From Plantactinospora endophytica (GTDB taxonomy: Bacteria > Actinomycetota > Actinomycetes > Mycobacteriales > Micromonosporaceae), in contig NZ_BONW01000010.1 in assembly GCF_016862915.1 (NCBI RefSeq), positions 62,001 to 126,000 on the forward strand: DNA of 64,000 nucleotides. Direction: 5' to 3'. Shown piece after piece: positions 13,688-23,668 of the stretch. A model generated the notes under the pieces. That model worked only from the letters and a program-made list of their open reading frames with translations. It searched no databases and was not told the origin of the DNA. Made by a program: the position numbers and the translations under genes. Within the stretch, counting starts at the first letter, position 1. The number at the start of each line of letters is the position of its first letter.

Positions 13688-16684
13688 CTAGAGCACCGAG
13701 TGGGTCACGATCGCGGTGTAGGCGCCGGCCACCACCGTGCCGGGCAGCAACACCGTGAGCGTCGGATTCCAGGACGCCGAGTTCATGCTGGCCTGGCCGC
13801 TCCAGCTCGCGGCGACCCGGAAGGTGTCCAGCGGTGCGCCGAGCTGCGGGGTGAACGTCCCGTTCCCGCTGGTCTGCACGGCCGGGCCGGACTGGTAGGC
13901 GATGTTGTCGTTGTCGATCCGCTCGCCGGTCGAACCGGCGCCGGTGGTGAGGTCGGTACTGGAGACGACCGTGGTCCAGGTCCCGGACATCGGGCCACGG
14001 TCGTCGACCACGGTGACCAGCCCGAGCTGGCCCGAGGCGGAGCTCACGTTCGACCGCACCGTACCGAGGGACGCCACCTCCGGTGCGCTGATGGTGAGCC
14101 CGCCGAGCGGTGCGATCACCAGCGTGACCGGGCGGGTGGCGGTCACCCCGGACGCGTCGGTCAGCTGCACGGTGAACGTGAAGCTGCCGGCGGTGGTCGG
14201 TGTCCCGGAGAGCAGGCCGGTGCTCGGGCCGAGGGTGAGCCCCGGCGGCAGCGTCCCGGCACTCACCGACCAGGTGTACGGCATGGTGCCGCCGGCAGCG
14301 GTCAACTGCACGCTGTACGGCACGCTCACCTTGCCGCTCGGCGGTGCCGGGAAGGTCAGGGTCGGTGGCGGGTTCGGGGTGACCGCCGCCGAGGCGGCGG
14401 AGGTCGGGCCGGTGCCGGCGGCGTTGGTCGCCGCGACCCGGAAGGTGTAGCTGGTGCCGGCGGTCAGCCCGGTCACCGTGACACTGGTCGAGCTGCCGGA
14501 GAAGACCTGGGCGGGTTGGGCCACCCCGCCGACGAACGGGGTCACCGTGTAGCTGGTGATCGCCGAACCGCCGTTGGACGGTGCGGTCCAGCTCAACTGC
14601 GCCGAGTTGGTGCCGGCGCTGACCGAGGTGATCGTCGGCGTGCCGGGCAGCGTGTAGGGGACCACCGCCGCCGAGGCCGGGCTGGGCGCCCCGGTCCCGA
14701 AGCCGTTCACCGCAGCCACCTGGAAGGTGTACGACGCCCCGGCGGTCAACCCGGTCAGCGTACGGGTGGTGGTGGAGGCGTCGAACGAGAGCGTCGGCTG
14801 GACGACGCCGTCCCGGGTAGGGGTGAGCAGGTAGCCGGTGATCGTACTGCCGTTGTTCGGCGGGGCGGTCCAGCTCACCGTGGCGCTGGTGATCCCGGCG
14901 ACGGCGGTCGGCGCCGCCGGGGTGCCCGGAACGGCCGCGTAGACGTAGCTCGCCGAGGCGGCCACGCCCCGGGTCACCACGGTGAGGTTGACGGTCCCGG
15001 TGGAGGCCCGGGCCGGCATGGAGGAGATGCTGAGGGTGCCGTTGGCGTTGACGGTGAAACATCCGGCGGCCGGGGTGGAGACGCACGGCAGCAGTACCAC
15101 CGGGTTGCCGGCCTGCTGCTCGGCGGTGGTGCCGATCTCGATCGCGGTCGCCCCGGCGATGTTGCTGCCGCCGACCGTCACGGCGGTACCGCCGGAGACC
15201 GAGCCGGTGGCCGGGCTGACGGTGATGCCGCTCGGCGCGGTCGGCAGGGTGCCGGCGGTGGTGCTCGACGAGTAGCCGGGGTTTCCGCCGCTGGACGAGG
15301 CGGTGGCCACCGTCGCGGTCTGCACCAGCGCCGGGGTCACGCTGCTGCCGGTCACGATCGCCACCACCGAGATCGGTGCCAGCGAGCTGCCGCCGACGAA
15401 CGGTCCGCTGCTGTTGGTGCAGGTGATGCTCTGCCCGACCGGCGCCGCGCAGACCCAGCCGGTGCCGAAGGCACCCTTGGGCACGACGCCGGCCGGCAGG
15501 GTCTGGGTCACCGAGATCGGGCCCGGGTCGGTGGCCCCGGCGTCCACTCCGGCGGTGACGACGTAGTTGACCGGTGCACCGGGCGACAGGGTCGTGCCGG
15601 TGTAGCTGACCTGGCTGACGTTCAGGTCGGGGACCTGGTTGAAGCTGACCGCCTTCGCCTCGTCGATCTCGTGGAAGTCGGTCACCGAACCGGTCGAGCC
15701 GACCCAGCCGAAGGCGAGCTGCCGGGGGAACCCGTTGGCGTTCAACCAGGTCGGTGACGGATAGAGCGTCGAGGACACCAGCGGCAGCGCGCCCGCCAGG
15801 GTCCGCGCCGTGCCGCCGACCGGGGTGAACCGGACCCGGTACTCGCCGGCCGGAACTGTGATCCCGGTGGTGGTGGTGACCGACGCGCTGGTGGTGTTGA
15901 TCACGACCTCGACGGGTACCACCGAGGCGGCCCGGGTCGACGCGCGCAGCGGTACCGCCGCCGACGAGGTGGTGGTGGCGGTGCTGTTGATCGCGCAGTA
16001 GCCGACGCTGCCCCGGCCGGGGCCCCGGATGACGACCTGCCCCGGCACCCGCCCCCCGGTGGTCGAGATGTACGCCGGATTCGTGCAGCCGGTGCCCTGG
16101 TAGACGCTGTTGCTGAAGTTGCCGTACACGTCGAGGCCGATCCCGAGGTAGCCGTTGGACAGCCCGGCCGAGGTGCCGCTGAACGCGGCCGAGTAGCCGA
16201 GGGCACCGCCGGGCTGGCCGATCAGGGCCGGTGACAGTGGATTGGCCGGGTCGACGGCGGCCAGCGCGAAGGCGATCCCGTCGGCACCGCCGCCGCCGTA
16301 CTGGTAGGCGTTGAAGGTGACGTGCAGCCCCTGTGACGTCGGTACGCTCACCGCGCCGAACAGCCCGCCCTCCTTGCTGACGGTGGCATCGGTCAGCCGG
16401 AGTTTGCCGGACCCCTGCGGATCGGTGCTGGTGAGGCAGCTCCGCACCACCCCGGTGGTCAGGTTGCCGGAGGCGGTCAGGCAGGCCGAGTTGGTCAGTG
16501 AGGTGACCGGTACGCCGGGCAGCGCCACCGCGCCGACGCCGTTCGCGGTGTTGTTGTGGAACGGCTGGTCGAACAGCGTCGACCCGGCCGCCACCGCGAA
16601 GGGTGCTGCCAGGATGGCTCCGGCGGCCAGCAGGACCGTCAGCGCGGTGGCGGTGAACAGACGCGCGTGGCGGACTGACGACAT
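13688..16684 (-). CDS. Large secreted lectin-like / IPT / fibronectin-III protein
   Basis: The 998-aa protein begins with a Sec signal (LFTATALTVLLAAGAILAAP, cleavage near 31-33). Approximate domains are: an L-type-lectin-like region 35-345 (GADGIAFALAAVD, GYLGIGLDVYGNF, DFHEIDEAKAV), a DUF11-like adhesin repeat 350-470, an IPT/TIG-like fold 480-583, two Fn3 modules (585-672 and 680-768, each with LTAGxSYTF), a putative Ig domain 770-858 (LPPGLTLGPSTGLLSG), and a C-terminal beta domain to 998. There is no LPXTG anchor or terminal helix, so it is probably released. The ATG at 16684 has GAGGAG upstream. A role in binding glycans or biofilm matrix is inferred from the modules. Confidence 0.82.
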   Translation of the reverse strand: MSSVRHARLFTATALTVLLAAGAILAAPFAVAAGSTLFDQPFHNNTANGVGAVALPGVPVTSLTNSACLTASGNLTTGVVRSCLTSTDPQGSGKLRLTDATVSKEGGLFGAVSVPTSQGLHVTFNAYQYGGGGADGIAFALAAVDPANPLSPALIGQPGGALGYSAAFSGTSAGLSNGYLGIGLDVYGNFSNSVYQGTGCTNPAYISTTGGRVPGQVVIRGPGRGSVGYCAINSTATTTSSAAVPLRASTRAASVVPVEVVINTTSASVTTTTGITVPAGEYRVRFTPVGGTARTLAGALPLVSSTLYPSPTWLNANGFPRQLAFGWVGSTGSVTDFHEIDEAKAVSFNQVPDLNVSQVSYTGTTLSPGAPVNYVVTAGVDAGATDPGPISVTQTLPAGVVPKGAFGTGWVCAAPVGQSITCTNSSGPFVGGSSLAPISVVAIVTGSSVTPALVQTATVATASSSGGNPGYSSSTTAGTLPTAPSGITVSPATGSVSGGTAVTVGGSNIAGATAIEIGTTAEQQAGNPVVLLPCVSTPAAGCFTVNANGTLSISSMPARASTGTVNLTVVTRGVAASASYVYAAVPGTPAAPTAVAGITSATVSWTAPPNNGSTITGYLLTPTRDGVVQPTLSFDASTTTRTLTGLTAGASYTFQVAAVNGFGTGAPSPASAAVVPYTLPGTPTITSVSAGTNSAQLSWTAPSNGGSAITSYTVTPFVGGVAQPAQVFSGSSTSVTVTGLTAGTSYTFRVAATNAAGTGPTSAASAAVTPNPPPTLTFPAPPSGKVSVPYSVQLTAAGGTMPYTWSVSAGTLPPGLTLGPSTGLLSGTPTTAGSFTFTVQLTDASGVTATRPVTLVIAPLGGLTISAPEVASLGTVRSNVSSASGQLGLVTVVDDRGPMSGTWTTVVSSTDLTTGAGSTGERIDNDNIAYQSGPAVQTSGNGTFTPQLGAPLDTFRVAASWSGQASMNSASWNPTLTVLLPGTVVAGAYTAIVTHSVL

Positions 16685-17004
16685 GCTGCTCCTCGTTCGA
16701 CCCGGAACCTTCGATGGGACGACCTGACGGAGAACGGCAGACTCCGGACAACTATCCCTTCTCGTAACGATATCGACATTTGCGCTATTCAACCTAAAAA
16801 GTGCAAACATGGATGTGACCCGCATTCACGATTGGCGATGTGGAATGCGTGCACGTGCCGGACGGGTCGGCCGGACGCCGTTCGTGCGTGCTCTGGGTAA
16901 AGTTCCTGGTTCGCCACTTTCCGGAGGTTATTCGGGTTGATACCTATATGGTGATGGTGCGTGGCGCCCACGACGGCGACCGGGCGAGGGCGAACGGGGG
17001 AACC
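16685..17004. other. 320-bp divergent intergenic region
   Basis: This gap separates the lectin/Fn3 gene from the SRPBCC gene and must hold both promoters. It is visibly less GC-rich than its surroundings (for example 16750-16800 and 16910-16950). An 8-bp palindrome CGATATCG lies at 16768-16775. I could not assign -35/-10 pairs with confidence, and no small ORF is convincing. Confidence 0.4.
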
Positions 17005-18003
17005 ATGCGCGAAGTACCGCTGGACGTGCCGGAGGGGAACCCCGTGGGCCGGCTCCTGCCCCGGGCGCTCGGCCTGCTGAGCCTCGGCCTCGGCGTCGCG
17101 GCGGTCGCCGCACCCGAGCGACTCGCCCGGATCATCGGGCTGGACGACGCGGCGCCGGCCAGATCGGCGGCGCTGCGGATGACCGGGATCGACGACGCGG
17201 TGCTGGCCCGCAGCGTGCTGCTCCGGATGATCGGTGCCCGTGAACTGCTGCCGGTACCCGGGCTGCTGGCCGCGCGCCGGCCGGCCGGCTGGGTCTGGGC
17301 CCGGGTCGCCGGGGACGTGCTGGATCTGGCGCTGCTGTTCCGGGCACTGCCGCAGCGGCGCGGCGACCGCCGCCGAAGGGTCGCCGCGACCCTGGGCGCC
17401 GTCGCCGGGATCACCGCCGTCGACGTGCTGGCCGCGCTGCGCAGCGGCCGGGCCGCCGGCTCGCGGCGCCGGGCGGTGGCGGCCAGCGGCACCGTCACCA
17501 TCAACCGGCCGACCGACGAGGTCTACCGGTTCTGGCGCGACTTCGAGAACCTGCCCCGGTTCATGTACCACCTGGAGTCCGTCCGCACCGACGGCGACGG
17601 ACGGTCGCACTGGACGGTCAGGGGTCCGGGCGGGCGCCGGATCGAGTGGGACGCCGAGCTGGTGGAGGACAACCTCAGCGAGATGATCGCCTGGCGTTCC
17701 GTGCGTGGCGCCCGGGTGCCCAACGCGGGTCGGGTCCGGTTCGCCCGCGCCGCCGGCGGCCGGGGCACCGAGGTCCGGGTGGAGTTGGCGTACGCGCCGC
17801 CGGGCGGAGCGGTCGGTCGGGCCGTCGCGCAGATCTTCGGCGAGGAACCCGGCCAGCAGATCCGGGACGACCTGCGCCGCTTCAAGCAGGTCATCGAGAC
17901 CGGCGAGGTGGTCCTGTCCGACGGCAGCCCGGCCGGGCTGGCCACCCCGCAGCAGGTGCTACAGCGGCCGGCCCGCCCGCAGGCCGCCCGCCCGTCCCGT
18001 TGA
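17005..18003 (+). CDS. Membrane-anchored SRPBCC (cyclase/dehydrase-like) protein
   Basis: The 332-aa product has a hydrophobic N-terminal half with helices ([50 protein letters not shown]) and a C-terminal SRPBCC/START-fold domain from about 160 to 300 ([30 protein letters not shown], then [15 protein letters not shown]). This arrangement matches the COG5637-type membrane proteins. SRPBCC folds bind hydrophobic ligands; none is identified here. The ATG at 17005 follows a G-rich run. It is 31 bp upstream of a zinc alcohol dehydrogenase on the same strand, and the two are likely one operon, possibly handling a lipophilic alcohol or aldehyde. Confidence 0.82.
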   Translation: MREVPLDVPEGNPVGRLLPRALGLLSLGLGVAAVAAPERLARIIGLDDAAPARSAALRMTGIDDAVLARSVLLRMIGARELLPVPGLLAARRPAGWVWARVAGDVLDLALLFRALPQRRGDRRRRVAATLGAVAGITAVDVLAALRSGRAAGSRRRAVAASGTVTINRPTDEVYRFWRDFENLPRFMYHLESVRTDGDGRSHWTVRGPGGRRIEWDAELVEDNLSEMIAWRSVRGARVPNAGRVRFARAAGGRGTEVRVELAYAPPGGAVGRAVAQIFGEEPGQQIRDDLRRFKQVIETGEVVLSDGSPAGLATPQQVLQRPARPQAARPSR

Positions 18004-18034
18004 CCGACGGCCGACATCCGGAGGTGGTGGTCCG

Positions 18035-19196
<1,162 letters not shown>

Positions 19197-19207
<11 letters not shown>

Positions 19208-19553
19208 GCCGGGTCTGGCCCGGCCGGGCTCGGGCGACGATCTGGTCGAGCGCGGCGACGTGCCCGTCGAACGCGGCCAGGCCGGCGTCGGTGAGGCTCA
19301 CCCAGGTACGCCGGATGCCCCGGCCCCGGTTCTCCTTGTGCACTGCGACGTAGCCGGCCGCGACGAGCGCACCGATCTGCTTGGACAGCGCCGAGTCGCT
19401 GAGTCCGAGCTGCTCGCGCAGGTAGCTGAACTCGACCGCGTCGGCCGGTGCGAGCAGCGCGACCAGCGAGAGCCGGGCCGGTGCGTGGATCAGCTCGTCG
19501 AACCGGGGCTCGCTTCGCGGTCCCCGGTCCGGGCTGGGTTCCCTCGGTGTCAT
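19197..19553 (-). CDS. Winged-helix transcriptional regulator (MarR/ArsR-like)
   Basis: The 118-aa protein holds one winged-helix domain: [20 protein letters not shown], then the recognition region [21 protein letters not shown], then a basic wing [19 protein letters not shown]. Regulators of this type (wHTH with a TDAGLAAF helix) usually act as repressors. Its ATG overlaps the TGA of the upstream membrane-protein gene by 4 bp, so both are made from one message. Two palindromes upstream of that operon (20125-20174) are the obvious candidates for its own operators. The extreme 3' end overlaps the dehydrogenase gene by 11 bp. Confidence 0.9.
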
Positions 19554-20080
19554 CGGTCCCCGGTCCGGGGCGGGTTCCGCCGGTCCGGCTCCGTGCCGGG
19601 CGTCCCGGCCGGCCCCGGCTCGTCGGACGGGGGTCCGTAGGCGACGCCGTACAGCCAGCGGGCCATCGCCGCCATCAGCACGGCGGACGGGATCGCGCCG
19701 AGTACCGAGGTCGGCCCTTCCGGTACGACCGGCTGGAGCAGCAGCCGGGTCAGCGCGTACGTCCCGGCCAGCCCGACCACCCAGCCGGCGGTGGTCAACA
19801 GGATGCCGGGGCGCCACGCGTCCCGCCGGTACCGCACCCGTCCGCCGGCCGACCGCCCGGTCTGGGCGAGGTGCCCGGCGAGCAGCAGCGCGGCGCCGAC
19901 CGCCAGGGTGAGCAGCGGTACCGGGAACGGGAAGTCCAGCCCGGCCATGGCCAGGTAGTAGCCGCCGACCGTCAACAGGGTGGCCCGCCAGCCGGGGCGT
20001 TGCCGGGACAGCTCGGCCCGCACCTGCTGGTCACGGCTGCGAACCTCGTCGAGCGCGACGCGGGCGTCCTCGGCGTCCAT
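19550..20080 (-). CDS. Membrane protein paired with a wHTH regulator
   Basis: The 176-aa product starts MDAEDARVALDEVRSRDQQ, a charged helix, followed by four membrane segments (ATLLTVGGYYLAMAGL, PLLTLAVGAALLLAGHLA, GILLTTAGWVVGLAGTYAL, VLGAIPSAVLMAAMARWL) and a Pro-rich tail. GGAGGATCG precedes the ATG at 20080. It is the first gene of a two-gene operon with the regulator downstream (4-bp overlap). Membrane-protein/regulator pairs of this build are common in actinobacteria; the physiological role is not known. Confidence 0.85.
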   Translation of the reverse strand: MDAEDARVALDEVRSRDQQVRAELSRQRPGWRATLLTVGGYYLAMAGLDFPFPVPLLTLAVGAALLLAGHLAQTGRSAGGRVRYRRDAWRPGILLTTAGWVVGLAGTYALTRLLLQPVVPEGPTSVLGAIPSAVLMAAMARWLYGVAYGPPSDEPGPAGTPGTEPDRRNPPRTGDR

Positions 20081-20124
20081 CGATCCTCCTCGCTTACCGG
20101 GTGGGCGCCCGATCCCGGGCACAC

Positions 20125-20147
20125 CTACTTTCCAGGTAAGAAAGTAG
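20125..20147. promoter_or_regulatory. Palindromic operator candidate 1
   Basis: CTACTTTC and its complement GAAAGTAG flank a 7-nt spacer. It lies 45 bp upstream of the membrane-protein start and is followed closely by a second, related palindrome. Confidence 0.6.
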
Positions 20148-20150
20148 CCC

Positions 20151-20174
20151 CTACTTTCCATCAAGGAAAGTTAG
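20151..20174. promoter_or_regulatory. Palindromic operator candidate 2
   Basis: CTACTTTCC and GGAAAGTTAG form a near-perfect inverted repeat whose left arm equals that of the neighbouring site. Centres are about 26 bp apart, close to two and a half helical turns. Likely bound by the regulator at 19197-19553; it may also affect the divergent gene at 20310. Confidence 0.6.
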
Positions 20175-20309
20175 TGGCGGCGCGGCCGGGCACCGCCGGA
20201 CGTTCGACCACAACCGCAACGGGTACGCCCCGAACCCAGCCCCGGATCGTGGCCACCGAACCGGGGCGTGCCGGACGGCCCGGGGCGGGATGGACGGTGC
20301 GGAGGCGGA

Positions 20310-21266
20310 ATGGACGGCGTCGGCAGGCAGTGGACGGCGGCGGTCCCGGTCACGCCGCGCCGTCAGTGGCTACGGATCTTCCTGGTCGGCCTGGCGCTCT
20401 GGCTCGCCACGGTGGCGGTGATCTTCCTGACCGGGAACCCGACGCTGCTGCCCACCCTGGTGCTGCTCGGCAGTTTCCTGGTGCCGGTGACCTTCGTGGC
20501 CTGGGCGTTCCAGCGCCGGGACACCGGCGAGGTCACCGTCAGCCTGGTCTTCGGCACCTTCCTCGCCGGAGGCGTACTCGGGATCCTCGCCTCGGCCGTG
20601 CTGGAGTCGTACCTCCTCCGCCCCTCGGTGCTGCTCTTCCTCGGGGTCGGTCTGATCGAGGAGGCCGCCAAGCTGGCCGCGCTGGCGCTGCTGACCCGGC
20701 ACCTGCTGGCCAAGACCATCCGGGACGGGATGATCCTCGGTGCGGCGGTCGGCTTCGGCTTCTCCGCGCTGGAGTCCGCCGGGTACGCCTTCATCGCGCT
20801 CTTCACCGTGCAGGGACTCTCGGTGGTGCAGGTGGTGCAGACGGAGATCCTGCGCGGCCTGGTGGCCCCGGTCGGACACGGGCTGTGGACCGCCATCCTC
20901 GGCGGTGTGCTCTTCGCGCCGAGCGGCCGGGAGCACTTCGTGGTCGGGCTCCGGCTGCTCTTCACCTATCTGGGCGTGGCGATCCTGCACGCGCTCTGGG
21001 ACGCGATGCACGTCATCGCGTTCTACCTGACGCTGCTCCTCACCGGAGCGCGCGGCCTGCTCACCCTGGACGGGTCGTTGGGCCAGCCGTCCCCGGTCCA
21101 GGCGGTGTTGATGCCGGCGCTGGAAGGGCTTGGGCTGGCGCTCGTCGCCGTGGTCGGGGTCGTCTGGCTGGTGGTGCTGTGGCGGTCCGGCCGGAACGGA
21201 CCTGTGCGAGCGGCGAGCGGCTGGCGGGTACCGACCGGCTCGGGCAGGTCGGCACCGCGCCCTTGA
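20310..21266 (+). CDS. PrsW-family intramembrane metalloprotease
   Basis: The 318-aa protein has about eight membrane helices and the family signatures: GVGLIEEAAKLAAL (paired glutamates), FGFSALESAGYAF, HGLWTAILGG and HALWDAMHV, which supply Glu and His metal ligands inside the membrane. B. subtilis PrsW cleaves an anti-sigma factor; here the substrate is unknown. I chose the ATG at 20310 because GGAGGCGGA lies directly upstream; a second ATG at 20268 lacks this. The 3' 206 bp overlap the convergent DMT transporter gene, and the last 30 residues are a polar tail that may be poorly constrained. Confidence 0.88.
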   Translation: MDGVGRQWTAAVPVTPRRQWLRIFLVGLALWLATVAVIFLTGNPTLLPTLVLLGSFLVPVTFVAWAFQRRDTGEVTVSLVFGTFLAGGVLGILASAVLESYLLRPSVLLFLGVGLIEEAAKLAALALLTRHLLAKTIRDGMILGAAVGFGFSALESAGYAFIALFTVQGLSVVQVVQTEILRGLVAPVGHGLWTAILGGVLFAPSGREHFVVGLRLLFTYLGVAILHALWDAMHVIAFYLTLLLTGARGLLTLDGSLGQPSPVQAVLMPALEGLGLALVAVVGVVWLVVLWRSGRNGPVRAASGWRVPTGSGRSAPRP

Positions 21267-22164
21267 ACCGTGCCTTGCCCCGCCGACCGGGCCGGTACCG
21301 GCGCCGACGCGGCGCGGGCTGGTCGGCGGCGGCCAGTTGCAGTACGCCCCAGGCGGCGAGAACGGCGCCGAGCGCGGCGACGGCACCGCCCCAGTACCCG
21401 CCGGCGGTCCGCTCGCCGAGCAGCAGCATGGCGATCGCGGCCGAGGCGACCGGATTGGCCAGCGTGACGGTGGCCAGCGGAGCGCCCAGCCCGGCACCCC
21501 GGTAGGCGACCTGGGACAGCAGCAGCCCGGCCGCGGCCATCCCGACCACCGCCACGGTCAGGCCGACGGTGGAGAGCAGCGCGCCGCCCTCGCCGACGAG
21601 CCCGGCGACGACCTGGGTTAGTGCCGAGCCCACCGCGAAGGCGATGCCGGCGGCGGTGGCGGTGAGCAGGCTGCGCGGCAGCGGTCCCCGACTGGCCCGA
21701 CCGGCCAGCACCAGCACGGCCACCAGCGCGGTCGCCACTGCGGTCAGCGCCCAGCCCTGCCCGGGCCGGAGTTCGTGGTCGCCCGCGCCGGGCAACGTCA
21801 GCGCGAGCAGCAGGGTCAGCCCGGCCACGGTGGCGCCCGCCCCGAGCCACTGCCGGCCCGAGGCCCGCCGCCCGATCGTGGCCGCCGCGATCGGCAGCGC
21901 CAGCACCAGGGTGAGTACGCCGAGCGGCTGCACCACCGAGAGCGGCCCGTACGCCAGCGCGGCGACGTGCAGCGCGGCTCCCGTGCCGTTCCCCGCCACG
22001 GACAGCCACCAGCCGGAGCGGCGCAGCACGGTGCTGAGGTAGCCCCGTCCCGCGTCCCCCGTCGGCCCGGCCTGTGCGGCGAGCCTTTCCTGTAGTACCG
22101 CAGCGCCCGCGTAGGCCGCCGCCGAGGCCACCGACAGTACGATCGCCAACACCAGTGCGATCAC
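21061..22164 (-). CDS. DMT-superfamily (EamA-like) transporter
   Basis: The 367-aa product has about ten hydrophobic helices in two EamA halves (IALVLAIVLSVASAAAYAGAA, then PLSVVQPLGVLTLVLALP, then GAPLATVTLANPVASAAIAMLLLGE). Family members export small metabolites. The GTG at 22164 opens directly on the first helix. The frame continues for about 90 Arg/Pro-rich residues beyond the last helix and runs antisense to the PrsW gene before meeting a stop at 21061. The tail looks like read-through into non-coding sequence rather than a domain; the functional protein probably ends near residue 275. Confidence 0.8.
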   Translation of the reverse strand: MIALVLAIVLSVASAAAYAGAAVLQERLAAQAGPTGDAGRGYLSTVLRRSGWWLSVAGNGTGAALHVAALAYGPLSVVQPLGVLTLVLALPIAAATIGRRASGRQWLGAGATVAGLTLLLALTLPGAGDHELRPGQGWALTAVATALVAVLVLAGRASRGPLPRSLLTATAAGIAFAVGSALTQVVAGLVGEGGALLSTVGLTVAVVGMAAAGLLLSQVAYRGAGLGAPLATVTLANPVASAAIAMLLLGERTAGGYWGGAVAALGAVLAAWGVLQLAAADQPAPRRRRYRPGRRGKARFKGAVPTCPSRSVPASRSPLAQVRSGRTATAPPARRPRPRRRAPAQALPAPASTPPGPGTAGPTTRPG

Positions 22165-22445
22165 GGCCGGCCCCCGAAGCCATGGATCGTCATGACCTCA
22201 TGATCCTCCGTAATCGCGCTTCTGACGTCCCCCCGTGGTCGGCATCACCAGTACGCCCCTGGGTGTAGACGGGCTCCGTCCGGTTCACCCGGAAGGGTGA
22301 GATCCTCCTCCTCGGGTGCCGGTGTCGGTGCCGCCGACACCGGTCCGGCCGGTCGCCCGACCGACGTCGCCTAAGCTGTCAGCCGGACCGGAGCGGGAAC
22401 GGTCGGCCGGCGAGGTCGTCGGCGGGACCGGTGGGAGGCAAACGG

Positions 22446-22817
22446 ATGCACCGTACGGCGGTGAGGCTCTTCGTGGTGGCGGCGGTCGCCGAGGCGATCT
22501 CCTGGCTGGCGCTGCTGGCCGGGATGGCGGTCAAGTACGGCCCGCCCGGCAACGAGATCGGTGTCAAGATCTTCGGTCCGGTGCACGGTGGACTCTTCCT
22601 CGCGTACGTCGCGCTGGTGCTGCTGGTGGCCCGGCTCGGCCGGTGGGGTTGGCTGACCGTCGGCGTCGCGCTGGTCTGCGCGGTGCCGCCGTTCGCCACG
22701 CTCGGCTTCGAGCGCTGGGCCCGCCGCCGTGGGCTGCTGACCGTCGCCGGCCCGGTCGCCGGTGCGGGGGAGTCGGCCGACGGCGACCGCCCGCTGGCGG
22801 ACTCCACCCGGCGCTGA
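22446..22817 (+). CDS. DUF3817 membrane protein
   Basis: The 123-aa protein has three membrane helices (LFVVAAVAEAISWLALLAGMAVKY, HGGLFLAYVALVLLVA, LTVGVALVCAVPPFATLGFERW). The motif order A-E-A-x-S-W near the start, a central PVHGGLFLAYV, and PPFATLGFERW is that of DUF3817 proteins, which are small inner-membrane proteins of unknown role. GGGAGG lies 8 nt before the ATG at 22446. The C-terminal 25 residues are polar. It is convergent with the next gene, with 44 bp between them. Confidence 0.85.
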   Translation: MHRTAVRLFVVAAVAEAISWLALLAGMAVKYGPPGNEIGVKIFGPVHGGLFLAYVALVLLVARLGRWGWLTVGVALVCAVPPFATLGFERWARRRGLLTVAGPVAGAGESADGDRPLADSTRR

Positions 22818-22861
22818 CCCCGGCACCGCCGGCCTCGGTGGATCCGGGCCGGCGTCGGCGG

Positions 22862-23407
22862 CTAGCGTCCGACGACGATCCAGGCGAGGATTCCGCCGAT
22901 CAGCAGCAGCCCGACGGCGGCCTGGGTCAGCAGTGCCGGCCCGAGGTGTGACCAGAGGGTCGGGACCCGTGGGGTGAGCAGTTGCCCGGTGGTGAGGTTG
23001 ACGATCCGCTCCACCCGGGGAGCGAGTCCGGCGTCCTTCTGCGAGCGTACGGTCACCTGGACGTGGTCCGACGGTTCCAGGGCGCTCTGCGGCAGGTGGC
23101 CGTGGATCTCCATCTCGCACAGCACGCCGCTGCCGTCCCGCAGTCGCAGCGGCGTCACCAGGAACTCCGGCCCCTTGCGCAGGTCCTTCCACTTCCGGCT
23201 GGCGCCCGCCGCCGCACCCGCCCGGAGCACCGAGGCGAGCAGCAGGAGCACCACCTTGAAGACCCCGGCCGTGCTGAGTACGGCGACGAGGACGGGTTGC
23301 CCGATCCGGACCTCCCGGGAGTACCCCTCCATCAGCCGTACGACGTGACCGGTGATGACCGGCCCGGGACGCCAGGCGACCCGCTCGGGAAACAGTTCAC
23401 CGTCCAT
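22862..23407 (-). CDS. Hypothetical protein with two membrane segments
   Basis: The 181-aa product has a soluble N-terminus (MDGELFPERVAWRPGPVITG), a membrane helix near 50-75 (VLVAVLSTAGVFKVVLLLLASVL), a central beta-rich soluble section (GPEFLVTPLRLRDG, HVQVTVRSQKDAG) and a C-terminal helix (GPALLTQAAVGLLLIGGILAWIVV). I chose the ATG at 23407 over one 48 nt upstream because the protein fold begins here; neither has a strong ribosome site. No family recognised. The 261 bp between it and the next gene is non-coding and presumably carries two divergent promoters. Confidence 0.7.
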   Translation of the reverse strand: MDGELFPERVAWRPGPVITGHVVRLMEGYSREVRIGQPVLVAVLSTAGVFKVVLLLLASVLRAGAAAGASRKWKDLRKGPEFLVTPLRLRDGSGVLCEMEIHGHLPQSALEPSDHVQVTVRSQKDAGLAPRVERIVNLTTGQLLTPRVPTLWSHLGPALLTQAAVGLLLIGGILAWIVVGR

Positions 23408-23668
23408 ATGTTCACCACCGAGAGTCCGCTCCCGAGCACAAATGGTATCGATCATGGCGAATGAACGGGCAGTGAGTGAATATTTTTCTCGCTATGTGAC
23501 GACCCGCTCACTCCTGGCTGCTGGGCGCGGTTCTGGACGAGCCACGCGGTTCCGGGCGGACGGTTCGCGGGGTTCCGGAGCGGACAGCGGGCGGTTCCCG
23601 GTGGGCGTCTCAGGTGACAAGCCGACCGGCGTGGGTAACCCCGGCGCGAGCTTGGAGAGGGGACGACC

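Noticed and set aside
13563-16751. A second 1062-codon minus-strand frame over the lectin/Fn3 gene
   Set aside because: The other frame has the signal peptide, Fn3 and Ig motifs; this one is Arg/Gly/His-rich noise.
22818-22861. GC-rich partial dyad between the convergent genes at 22.8 kb
   Set aside because: No stem longer than a few pairs can be drawn without mismatches, unlike the perfect hairpins elsewhere.
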